Assembly: GCA_947258405.1 (NCBI GenBank)
Contig: CAMYIE010000001.1
Coordinates: 124,001-188,000, forward strand
Source: an uncultured Eudoraea sp.
GTDB taxonomy: Bacteria > Bacteroidota > Bacteroidia > Flavobacteriales > Flavobacteriaceae
Direction: 5' to 3'
DNA: 64,000 nt
The notes under the pieces are model-generated. The model was not told the DNA's origin. It ran no database searches and was given only the letters and a program-made list of their open reading frames with translations. A program made the translations under genes and the position numbers. This document shows positions 27,337 through 34,911 of the stretch, one piece after another (within the stretch, counting starts at the first letter, position 1; each line of letters opens with the position of its first letter).

Positions 27337-27702
27337 TCAATAATGCATATCGATCCACATCCCCAGTGAATTCATATCGTGTTTTATGTTTTCAAGGGTA
27401 CGGTTTCTTCGCTGTTGTCTTAACATCCAGATGATTAATGCCCAGATACCTAGTGTAATCACCGCTAAAATCAGGTAGCCTCTGCTTCTGTTGACCCCCT
27501 TACGAGTATACTTGAAATCGACTGAAGAAATCTTGTCTTTTAATTCATCCGGCAATTCACTTTCAGACACTTTTTCCTTAAAACGAGTGAACTCGATAAT
27601 AAGCTTATAAAGCTCGTCATCCATGACCTTGCCATCTTCCAGGTGCTTTTCACATTCCTTGTGTACAAAACGAATATACTTCTTACAGGTTTCGATATCC
27701 AT
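27337..27702 (-). CDS. Small single-pass membrane protein, unknown function
   Basis: 121 residues. A charged, helical N-terminal 70 residues (HKECEKHLEDGKVMDDELYKL and similar) precede one membrane helix at about 75-94 (YLILAVITLGIWALIIWML), then a basic RQQRRNR segment and a short tail. The topology suggests a tail-proximal anchor with a cytosolic N-domain. No family recognised. It is 28 bases downstream of the acyltransferase gene on the same strand and may be co-transcribed. Confidence 0.65.
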   Translation of the reverse strand: MDIETCKKYIRFVHKECEKHLEDGKVMDDELYKLIIEFTRFKEKVSESELPDELKDKISSVDFKYTRKGVNRSRGYLILAVITLGIWALIIWMLRQQRRNRTLENIKHDMNSLGMWIDMHY

Positions 27703-27730
27703 GCAGTCAAGGTAGAGAAATAATATGTAA

Positions 27731-28618
27731 CTATGGAATTAACCGATCGGGCTGGTGTTCCGATTTTTGATGTTTCCAGCGCCTATGAGACCATAACCAA
27801 TATTGCGGAGCACTCACAATTTCTTTTTCTAATTGCCTGGTAAATGCCGCTGTTATTTCCCCTTTCTCAAATTGGCTATGATCATCGGAAATAAGGGTAT
27901 AAATAACTTTATAATGACCGCGTGACACTTTTATATTTGAACCGGCAATAACGGGCATGTTAAATTCTCTTGCCATTCGCTCAGCACCGTATGCCACACC
28001 GGTTTCCTGGTTCAGGAAAGTCATAAAGTGTGCTAATTGTAATTTTGTTGGGGATTGATCACTTCCAAAAATCACTGCAAATTTCTCTTCTTTTTGTGTT
28101 TTTAATTTTTGAAGAATTCCATCAATGCGCAGCATTTGCAATCCATATTTAGATCGACTTTTGGTAACTTTTTCATTCCAGAACTCATTTTTCAAAGGGG
28201 AATAAAGCGCCATAGGATTATGTTTGATCTGTATTGGAAAAGCAAGTGCAACTAACTCCCAGTTATTGTAATGCCCACCGACTAAAATCACACTCTGCCC
28301 CTTGTTGAAATAAGGGTCCAGCAATTCCGGATTAACTACCTTCATCCGCCTCCTGGCAGCTGTTTCTGAAATGGTAAAGTTCTTTATTCCCTCGACCATC
28401 AGGTCACAAAAGTGGCGGTAAAAAGCATTTTCTATTTTGTGTATTTCTGCTTCTGATTTATTTGGAAATGAACGCGTTAAGTTCTTCCTTACCAGGGTTT
28501 TACGATATCCAAATATCCGGTAGATGAAAAAGTATAAAACATTGGAAACTCCATATAGAATAAAAAAGGGCAAACGCGATGTTGGCAGCAGCAGCAGGTA
28601 ATAAACAAGTTTGTTCAT
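27731..28618 (-). CDS. LpxL/HtrB-like lysophospholipid (lipid A) acyltransferase
   Basis: 295 residues. One N-terminal membrane segment is followed by the LPLAT fold with the catalytic HxxxxE/D motif GGHYNNWE (His 116, Glu 121). The C-terminal WLWSHRRWKH is the usual LpxL/HtrB ending. It transfers an acyl chain to a lipid A precursor or related lipid at the inner membrane. Whether it is the true late lipid A acyltransferase or an ornithine/aminolipid enzyme cannot be decided; lpxB is elsewhere in this window. Confidence 0.87.
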   Translation of the reverse strand: MNKLVYYLLLLPTSRLPFFILYGVSNVLYFFIYRIFGYRKTLVRKNLTRSFPNKSEAEIHKIENAFYRHFCDLMVEGIKNFTISETAARRRMKVVNPELLDPYFNKGQSVILVGGHYNNWELVALAFPIQIKHNPMALYSPLKNEFWNEKVTKSRSKYGLQMLRIDGILQKLKTQKEEKFAVIFGSDQSPTKLQLAHFMTFLNQETGVAYGAERMAREFNMPVIAGSNIKVSRGHYKVIYTLISDDHSQFEKGEITAAFTRQLEKEIVSAPQYWLWSHRRWKHQKSEHQPDRLIP

Positions 28619-28778
28619 GGGGGAGTGGGCTCAGGGTGGTAATGTAAGTATTTCTTTGAGATAACTAAGCTGAAAAATGTTTATTGCAAGAGCAAATTGG
28701 AAAAACTGATAGGTACGACCCGTAAAAATAATAAACCCATCAGACTAAAGACGAACGGTTTGCTAAGTCCGTACCTTC

Positions 28779-30455
28779 TTACCAGCTTCCGCCGCCACCG
28801 CCGCCCATACCACCACCCGATGATCCACCTCCAGAAGAACTGCTCGACGGGGAACTAACCATAGTTGTACTTGTAGTGCGGATAGTGTTTGAGAATGATC
28901 TGGAAAAATTATTTATTGAATGAGACCCACTCGCAGCCTGATACCAGCTGGGCGGAGGTACATCGAGCTTGTCAAATTTATCGGCCCATCTGTCCAGGGC
29001 ACCAAAAGTGAGTGCAAAGGCCATGGTTGTTTCAAAATAATTCGGACTTTCTTTCAAAAGCATTTTAATTCGATTCTCTTCCGCCGTTTTTATAAACTTT
29101 TTATAGCCCTTTAACTCTGAATATAACCTTATTCCTTGTGGATTTTTCTTTATCATGAATTGGTTTAGGATTAATAATGTGATACCGAATATACCACCCA
29201 CGATAAGAGCTATGAACCCCCAGTGATATAAGAAAAATGTGAGCACGATAATAAAGGTTATAAAAATTCCTGCAAATGTGTACCAGAATACTTTACGCGA
29301 TTTCGGTTCATAAAACCTTTGGGCTTCTTTTCTCAATTGTATTTTAGCTTTGTTCATGGTGCTGTAGAAACTATTCTTTAAGCTGCTCACTAAAACCTCA
29401 CTACCATCCTTAAACAGGCCATTAAATACCGTCTTTTGATATTTGGGAGCCACAGATGGGAGTTCCCCCTTTTTTCTGATCATGGTATCGTCCTTGGTAA
29501 ACCAAGCTTTATTATCGATCTCATGTATTTCGATAAGACCCTGTGCGCCCCAATGTGGCAAAAGCGAAATGAGGTCTGAAGCATCCTCCCTGTCATTGAT
29601 CAGAAAACCTACCATGGCAGGGTCCATATTCTCCGGTGGAAAATATGAGATCACCGTGGGTGCAGGATCGTCTTTTCCGTATTTTTGAAAAAGCCAATAA
29701 AATAGGGCTCCTATCATGGCCAGGATCAATGTCCATCCGTAATTCGTCCAGAAGGGCCAGAAGGGCTTCTTTTCAATGATGCTTCCCTTAGGTAGATCTA
29801 TTAGTAAGGTCACGGCCTCACCGAATTTGGACTCCACTCCTTGATTGGAGGTTCCAAAAATTCTATCATCAGTAATCTGCAATTCAAAATCTTTACTTAG
29901 GGCATTATTACCCACTGTTCCTGTATAAAGGAATACCCGGCTTTCGTCTACCTGAGTTCCCTGAGGCAGAACAACCTCAAAATTGATTTCATGGAAGGTG
30001 GTCATCCAGTCAGACGGCTTAAGGTTCCAGTAGAATCGTATTGCTTCTTTTTCAAATAAGTAGGCGTTGTCTACCCTGTACCGAATTTCGTAATGAACAG
30101 GACCGACAACTGTTTTATTTGGGTCACCGATTTTGATCTGTGTTTTACCGCTGATCTTCTGGGAAAATATTCCAGGAGCTTCAAACTTGTGACCGGGCAC
30201 TTCAATTTCACTAATAAGAATCTGTCGTTTTTCGGTCTTCCCCGTTTCATTTTTTAGGGTGTATTTGGTAAGTATATCCCGGTAAATACCATGTTTGTGA
30301 TATAAAAAGTTGATATCATAAGTCTCTACAATGTCGAAATAACCTTCCTTGTTAAGGGTTATTTTCACATAATAAGAGTCCACCTCAAAGTCCTGGCCAT
30401 GGGTTAAAGGAGTGATAAGTGCCAGTGCAATACTGCACAGAAGTAACCGAAACAT
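28779..30455 (-). CDS. DUF2207-family membrane protein with Gly-rich tail
   Basis: 558 residues. A signal peptide (LLCSIALALITPLTHG) precedes a beta-rich extracytoplasmic DUF2207 domain (about 20-230). One membrane helix follows near 238-256, then a cytosolic part, two close helices near 392-435 and a C-terminal tail rich in Ser/Gly ending GGGMGGGGGGSW. Such tails occur throughout the family. It is 12 bases downstream of lemA, the standard pairing. The pair is thought to act in membrane or envelope stress, but no biochemical activity is established. Confidence 0.88.
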   Translation of the reverse strand: MFRLLLCSIALALITPLTHGQDFEVDSYYVKITLNKEGYFDIVETYDINFLYHKHGIYRDILTKYTLKNETGKTEKRQILISEIEVPGHKFEAPGIFSQKISGKTQIKIGDPNKTVVGPVHYEIRYRVDNAYLFEKEAIRFYWNLKPSDWMTTFHEINFEVVLPQGTQVDESRVFLYTGTVGNNALSKDFELQITDDRIFGTSNQGVESKFGEAVTLLIDLPKGSIIEKKPFWPFWTNYGWTLILAMIGALFYWLFQKYGKDDPAPTVISYFPPENMDPAMVGFLINDREDASDLISLLPHWGAQGLIEIHEIDNKAWFTKDDTMIRKKGELPSVAPKYQKTVFNGLFKDGSEVLVSSLKNSFYSTMNKAKIQLRKEAQRFYEPKSRKVFWYTFAGIFITFIIVLTFFLYHWGFIALIVGGIFGITLLILNQFMIKKNPQGIRLYSELKGYKKFIKTAEENRIKMLLKESPNYFETTMAFALTFGALDRWADKFDKLDVPPPSWYQAASGSHSINNFSRSFSNTIRTTSTTMVSSPSSSSSGGGSSGGGMGGGGGGSW

Positions 30456-30467
30456 TTCTTAAATGGT

Positions 30468-31025
30468 TTAACTGGAGAAATCTACTTTCACATTTTGGCG
30501 CTCATCTTCGGTTGATTCGAAATAATCAAAATGGGTATAATTGAATACCCCCGCAAATATTACCCCTGGAAAGCTTTCGCCATAAGTATTGTTTTCACGT
30601 ACTGTTCCATTGTAATACCGACGGCTACGCTCTAGATTTTCTTCAATTTCATTCAACTTTTCCTGCAACTGAAGGAAATTAGTATTAGCTTTCAGATCGG
30701 GATAGGCCTCGCCCAGTGCAAATAAACTTCTCAGTGTTTGTTGTAACTGATTCTCGGCCTTGATCTGGTTATTGATATCCCCTGACGGTACAGCCATGGC
30801 TGCGTTACGAGCCTGAACTACCTTTTCAAAGGTATCCTTTTCGTGTGCCGCATAACCCTTGGCAGTCTCCACCAAATTCGGGATCAGGTCATAGCGTTTT
30901 TTAAGGGCCACATCTATGTTACTCCATCCATCTTTTACCAAATTTCGATTTTTGACAAAGCGATTATAGACGGAAATTAGTAACACGGAGAGGACTAAAA
31001 GGACACCAATAATAATGTAAAGCAT
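30468..31025 (-). CDS. lemA: LemA family protein
   Basis: 185 residues. An N-terminal membrane helix (YIIIGVLLVLSVLLISVYNRF) leads to the LemA helical bundle: NLVKDGWSNIDVALKKRYDLIPNL is diagnostic, followed by ETAKGYAAHE and FPGVIFAGVFNY. The family forms long-helix domains anchored in the inner membrane; function is poorly known. It is first in a two-gene unit with DUF2207. TTTG then TACCTTAA with 16-base spacing lies about 50-75 bases upstream as a weak promoter candidate. Confidence 0.93.
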   Translation of the reverse strand: MLYIIIGVLLVLSVLLISVYNRFVKNRNLVKDGWSNIDVALKKRYDLIPNLVETAKGYAAHEKDTFEKVVQARNAAMAVPSGDINNQIKAENQLQQTLRSLFALGEAYPDLKANTNFLQLQEKLNEIEENLERSRRYYNGTVRENNTYGESFPGVIFAGVFNYTHFDYFESTEDERQNVKVDFSS

Positions 31026-31229
31026 ATGAAATTTGTTTGAGTTGGTTTCAATAAGTATTGTGTTAATTAAGGTACTGTATTTTTTCGAAACAAATGAATC
31101 ACAAAGTTCAACAACCAGTAATTCTGATTAGAAAGAATATTGTGAAGTCATACATCGAAACCAGAAGTATTCCGGAATATCGTTGGGTTTTTTTATCTTT
31201 AATACTTAGAATGCATCAACCCAAAAACA

Positions 31230-31262
31230 AAACCCCCATAAACATTAAGTCTATGAGGGTGT
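31230..31262 (-). terminator. Terminator-like hairpin behind the broken downstream tRNA-Phe copy
   Basis: On the minus strand CACCCTCATA pairs with TATGGGGGT (one G-U) across an 11-base loop and is followed by TTTTGTTTTT. It lies 3 bases after the tRNA 3' fragment, just as the second terminator follows the intact gene, and looks like a leftover of a second tRNA unit. Confidence 0.5.
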
Positions 31263-31264
31263 TG

Positions 31265-31314
31265 TGTGGTACCTCCAGGAGATACCTCGTTAACACTCGG
31301 TGTTCCTTTGGAAC
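31265..31314 (-). pseudogene. tRNA-Phe 3' fragment (relic)
   Basis: TGTGGTACCTCCAGGA at 31265-31280 is identical to the 3' acceptor and T-arm start of the intact tRNA-Phe gene (31443-31458). Homology then stops, and two small hairpins follow (AACAC/GTGTT at 31292-31304 and GTTCC/GGAAC at 31302-31314), with a third, CTGCC/GGCAG, at 31339-31351. No anticodon arm or D arm remains. It keeps its own terminator. Confidence 0.55.
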
Positions 31315-31409
31315 CACTCCTGCAAATACAAAACTCATCTGCCTTCGGCAGCTTGTTTCTAGTTCTTAGTCCCTTTGAAAAGTGAACTTTTCACGGTCCT
31401 AAAAACAAG

Positions 31410-31433
31410 AAACCCGCTCAAATGAGCGGGTTT
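31410..31433 (-). terminator. Rho-independent terminator of tRNA-Phe
   Basis: A perfect 11-base stem, AAACCCGCTCA/TGAGCGGGTTT, with a two-base loop lies 11 bases after the tRNA 3' end. On the minus strand it is followed by CTTGTTTTT. Confidence 0.8.
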
Positions 31434-31444
31434 TGTGCTTGATG

Positions 31445-31517
<73 letters not shown>

Positions 31518-31566
31518 AGTATTTCAAATTTTATTATTGCGGTGTCTTCAGATATTCTAAAATCTT

Positions 31567-31644
31567 GGGACACACGCCCCGATAGCTATCGGGGTTCAGT
31601 CCGTTGCTCTACCTCCCGATAACTATCGGGAGAGCTAAGGTACC
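31567..31644 (-). pseudogene. tRNA-Phe relic interrupted by two palindromes
   Basis: Three blocks equal the intact gene: GGGACACACG (31567-31576), TTCAGTCCGTTGCTCTACC (31595-31613) and GAGCTAAGGTACC (31632-31644), plus-strand reading. Between them the palindromes CCCCGATAGCTATCGGGG (31577-31594) and TCCCGATAACTATCGGGA (31614-31631) replace four tRNA bases each, in the anticodon arm and D loop. The 3' acceptor half is missing. It cannot fold as a functional tRNA. Confidence 0.75.
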
Positions 31645-31647
31645 TCC

Positions 31648-31688
31648 TGCGGGTCTGCACCCGCCGTAGCCTTGTGCGAAGGCGGGGG
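31648..31688. repeat. Overlapping palindromic repeats next to the tRNA relic
   Basis: GCGGGT/ACCCGC (31649-31664, 4-base loop) overlaps a larger stem CCCGCC/GGCGGG (31660-31686). The inner AGCCTTGTGCGAAGG closely matches AGCCTGAGCGAAGG inside the palindrome at 25383-25408, so the two belong to one repeat family. The following 257 bases to the cyclase gene hold no feature I can support. Confidence 0.6.
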
Positions 31689-31945
31689 CAAATATACTTT
31701 CAAATTTAGGAAGTAACAACAATTTTCAAAAAAAACCGGAAGTGTTTTCTAATTTTTGATTTTTACTGCACAGACCTTGTCAGCGAAGCTGAGCATGCCT
31801 TTGTGAAACCGGCATTTTTTATCTGTAACCACTTCGTCATTAATAGGGTCTAAAATTCATTGGGTTAGACATTACTAAGATGGTTAAGGGAGGCTTATTA
31901 TTAAGCATAACTAATACCGTCTAAGCCTTAAAATATTACTGATCT

Positions 31946-32980
31946 CTATTTTAAATCAATAGCATGGAGTCGGAAATCATGGCCATTGTTGATTACCAAA
32001 CTGTCCATTTCCCTAAAAACAATAGTCGTATTTGCTTCTAACCTGCGGTGAACATCATCAGATACCAGGAAGTCCTCATTTAGCTCCTTGCATTTCTTTT
32101 CAATCATTTCACATATATACAAGGCCTCGCCGTGAAAGACTATTTGAGACTTTACATCTCCTATTTGTCCGACTACCAATTCCCCCATATGGCAACAGGC
32201 TCTAAAATCGGGCGGCTGACCAAAATCGCGCTGATAGCTGTCTGCAAGAGACCTCATTTGTTGTTTAACATCGAGATAGAACTGAATACAGTTTGCATTT
32301 TCAAAGGCTTCTTCCTCATTCCAGAATATAGTGATCTGATCTCCCACATATCTGTAGACCTTACCTTTTTTGGAAAGAATAGGCCCTGAAATATCCTGGT
32401 AAAATCGATTAATAAAATGATGATAACGTTCGGCGCCTAATTTTTCTGTGATCCTGGTAGAGGATTTCAAATCAATATATAATAGCACTACAGTTTCTTT
32501 TTTGGGTTTATGATATTTTCCCCATATGATATTCCATAAAACACCAGGCCCCATTTTCAGACTTAGTTGATTGATAAAAAATACAAAGCCGATTATAGCC
32601 AGGGCATATAACAGAATTAATTGAAAGTCTTCTTCGAATAAAAAATGTTGAAATTGTTCACCTTTTAAATAAGACCAGAAACCCACCTGATAGTAAAGGC
32701 TTTCATTAAATACTTTTACAGTGATTAAGGTGATGGCCAGTACGCCGGTATAAAGAAAGGTTTTGGTTAAAAGTGTCGTTTTAAACCCTTTGGCACCCCA
32801 ATGTCTATCAAAGTAATATAATTCCAGCAGGCCAATGGTGACGGAACCGATTAGTCCGGTAAGAATACCATTAATAAATGGCAAATAATCTTCATGGCTG
32901 TCGGCAAAAACCGGATATATAAAACCCGCAATCAGCCCGATGACAACAAATACGATTATTTTTTTTCTAGATCCGATCAT
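31946..32980 (-). CDS. Membrane class III nucleotidyl cyclase, metal-site subunit (C1-like)
   Basis: 344 residues. Four membrane helices (about 7-25, 36-55, 70-90, 120-138) are followed by a GKY linker (154-156) and a class III cyclase homology domain from 163. Both metal-binding aspartates are present: Asp 170 in YIDLKSS and Asp 214 in YVGDQ. The transition-state Asn and Arg of the family are replaced by Tyr 288 and Met 292, as in the C1 half of mammalian adenylyl cyclase. A homodimer should therefore be inactive or weak. Its start overlaps the end of the paralogous gene upstream (ATGA), whose product has the complementary residues. Product could be cAMP or cGMP: position 210 is Arg instead of the usual Lys. 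Confidence 0.85.
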   Translation of the reverse strand: MIGSRKKIIVFVVIGLIAGFIYPVFADSHEDYLPFINGILTGLIGSVTIGLLELYYFDRHWGAKGFKTTLLTKTFLYTGVLAITLITVKVFNESLYYQVGFWSYLKGEQFQHFLFEEDFQLILLYALAIIGFVFFINQLSLKMGPGVLWNIIWGKYHKPKKETVVLLYIDLKSSTRITEKLGAERYHHFINRFYQDISGPILSKKGKVYRYVGDQITIFWNEEEAFENANCIQFYLDVKQQMRSLADSYQRDFGQPPDFRACCHMGELVVGQIGDVKSQIVFHGEALYICEMIEKKCKELNEDFLVSDDVHRRLEANTTIVFREMDSLVINNGHDFRLHAIDLK

Positions 32981-34041
32981 TGAAAGTCAGTAGTTGATAG
33001 GGTAAAAAGTTCAATAGGTTCGCTCTTACCCCTTAGGCTGATTATCCCAAGGCTTTCTGCGTTACAATGTGCTGGTATTTGCAGTAACTTCTCTAATTCT
33101 GCAGACATTAAAACTTGTTTGCCCAGCTCTTTACACTTCCCAAGCATTCGCGCCGTTATATTCATCACGTCGCCATAAAAGGCCACCTTACTTTTAATAG
33201 TACCTACCTCGGCTTGTAGTACCAGGCCATAGTGGAAGGCTATTTCCAATTCCGGAAAAACTTCAAATTCAGCCAGGTACGATTTCTTTTGTACTTCCAT
33301 TTTCTGAATAATATCCAAAACAGATAGCAGGCAATTTGCTTCCTTTACACCCTGTTCCAGTTTCCACGACACCACGCATTCATCCTCCACATATTCGTAG
33401 ATGATGCCTCGGTACAACAAAATAGACTCCGTGATATCGAAAAGGATTCTGTTTAAAAACTCCAGGAATCTGATACTGCCAATCTTATTGATGATTTCCT
33501 GCGAATTGGAGACGTGCATGAACATAATAATCCGCTCTTCTTTTACTGGATTCTTGTATTTTCCGGTGATAAAATTCAGCATGATTCCCTGTCCCATCTT
33601 GCGACTTATCTGGTAAATAAAATTGATCAGAAACGCCAGGGCAACCACATAGACAAGGAGAATTGAAAAGTCTTCATTAAATAAATAGTTCTGAAATTCA
33701 TCACTGTAGTAGACCTCTTTATAGGAAAGACCGAATTTAATTACTCTTGCGGTCATTAATTCCAGTAATATAATAAGTGGTATGAGTACCACATAAACCG
33801 CAGTCCTGATAATCAGCAAAGGAACAAATCGAATATTCCTCATCTTTTCATCTACTACCTGTAGCTCAAAAACTGAGATCACCAGACCAATCAGAGTAGC
33901 TATTGTCACTGTGTTGATGTAAGGAAATAATGAACCAAACCCATCGGACCATAAAACGTAGAAAATGCCAAGTGCATTGCCTGCAATAATAATTGTAGCG
34001 GCGATCCTGATTTTTCTTTTTTGTCTGACTGAAAAAGACAT
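32977..34041 (-). CDS. Membrane class III nucleotidyl cyclase homologue, Asn/Arg-donor subunit (C2-like)
   Basis: 354 residues, same layout as its downstream paralogue: four membrane helices (about 11-30, 43-60, 73-95, 126-143), linker GKY at 160-162 and a cyclase homology domain from 168. The first metal Asp is His 176 (MHVSNS). The second Asp is kept (Asp 220) but in VED instead of VGD. Transition-state residues Asn 294 and Arg 298 are intact in GDVMNITAR. Base-selecting positions read Glu 216 and Ala 287; Glu at the first is found in guanylyl cyclases. It looks like the C2 half of a heterodimer. It is first in the two-gene unit, divergent from coaX. Confidence 0.83.
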   Translation of the reverse strand: MSFSVRQKRKIRIAATIIIAGNALGIFYVLWSDGFGSLFPYINTVTIATLIGLVISVFELQVVDEKMRNIRFVPLLIIRTAVYVVLIPLIILLELMTARVIKFGLSYKEVYYSDEFQNYLFNEDFSILLVYVVALAFLINFIYQISRKMGQGIMLNFITGKYKNPVKEERIIMFMHVSNSQEIINKIGSIRFLEFLNRILFDITESILLYRGIIYEYVEDECVVSWKLEQGVKEANCLLSVLDIIQKMEVQKKSYLAEFEVFPELEIAFHYGLVLQAEVGTIKSKVAFYGDVMNITARMLGKCKELGKQVLMSAELEKLLQIPAHCNAESLGIISLRGKSEPIELFTLSTTDFQ

Positions 34042-34170
34042 ATGTAATGGTTGGCAGAAGTTCCCGATTCCTATTCCAAATTAAGAAAATCCTTTTAATG
34101 CGCATGTGCCAAGGCCGGGTTCGGGGGTTGCCAGCAGTGATGGATGTCATAAAGCTAATGATATATTTCT

Positions 34171-34178
34171 GATCTTTG
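34171..34178 (+). promoter_or_regulatory. Near-consensus -7 box immediately before coaX
   Basis: GATCTTTG differs from TAnnTTTG in one base and ends four bases before the GTG of coaX. If used, transcription would start at or within a base or two of the start codon, giving a leaderless mRNA. No clear -33 element is seen. Confidence 0.3.
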
Positions 34179-34182
34179 CCCC

Positions 34183-34911
34183 GTGAACCTAATCATCGAT
34201 GCCGGGAATACTTCAGTTAAGCTGGCCGCCTTTAACCAGGGGCGGATACTACATCAATTTCAAATACCAGTGGAAGAGCTACTAGAAGAGGTCGACAAAT
34301 TCCTATTAATGTATCCGGGAATTAAAAGTGCGATTATCGCATCGGTTGCCGGTTTGGCTCAAGATCAAATTAAAACTATATCCGGAAAAACCGATTTATA
34401 TCTTGTTGATCATCAACTAAAAACCCCTTTTGAGAATCACTACTCTTCTCCTGAGACCCTGGGAGCAGACAGGATTGCCCTTGCGGCCGCGGCAGTATTG
34501 CATTATGGAGAAACCAATACCCTGGTCATAGATGCGGGAACCTGCATAACTTATGATATGATCACCGCCGAGGGAGCCTACCTTGGTGGGGCTATTTCAC
34601 CAGGTCTTACTATGCGATATCGCGCCCTTCACCACTTTACTTCCCGCCTGCCCAGTCTGGAAGTCGGAGACTACCAGGAGCTAATAGGGAATACTACTGA
34701 AAGCAGCATACATAGTGGAGTGATCAACGGCCTTTCTATGGAAATCGAAGGTGTAATCGGACAGTATCAAAGCCGATATGAACTTTTAACAGTTATTTTA
34801 ACAGGCGGCGACGCCCAATTTTTGTCTAAACGGCTAAAAAAAGCCATATTTGCGCATTCTAATTTTCTCCTGGAAGGCTTGAACTTTTTGCTGGAATACA
34901 ATAAACGATAG
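34183..34911 (+). CDS. coaX: Type III pantothenate kinase
   Basis: 242 residues from a GTG start; the family N-terminus LIIDAGNTSVKLA begins at residue 3, so no other start fits. ASKHA-fold motifs follow: ETLGADRIALAAAA and LVIDAGTCITYDMI with the catalytic Asp, then GGAISPGLTMRYRALH and LTGGDA. It phosphorylates pantothenate, the first step to CoA, in the cytosol, and like other CoaX proteins needs a monovalent cation. The OMP gene starts at the next base after the stop, in the order usual for Bacteroidota. Confidence 0.95.
   Translation: MNLIIDAGNTSVKLAAFNQGRILHQFQIPVEELLEEVDKFLLMYPGIKSAIIASVAGLAQDQIKTISGKTDLYLVDHQLKTPFENHYSSPETLGADRIALAAAAVLHYGETNTLVIDAGTCITYDMITAEGAYLGGAISPGLTMRYRALHHFTSRLPSLEVGDYQELIGNTTESSIHSGVINGLSMEIEGVIGQYQSRYELLTVILTGGDAQFLSKRLKKAIFAHSNFLLEGLNFLLEYNKR

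Noticed and set aside
31094-31369. 91-codon open frame before the tRNA locus
   Set aside because: It runs through two hairpins and the tRNA 3' fragment, so it is not a gene.
32977-34041. Upstream cyclase homologue considered a decaying pseudogene
   Set aside because: The frame is full length, the Asn/Arg motif and all four helices are intact, and coupling to its paralogue is maintained; specialisation explains the data better.
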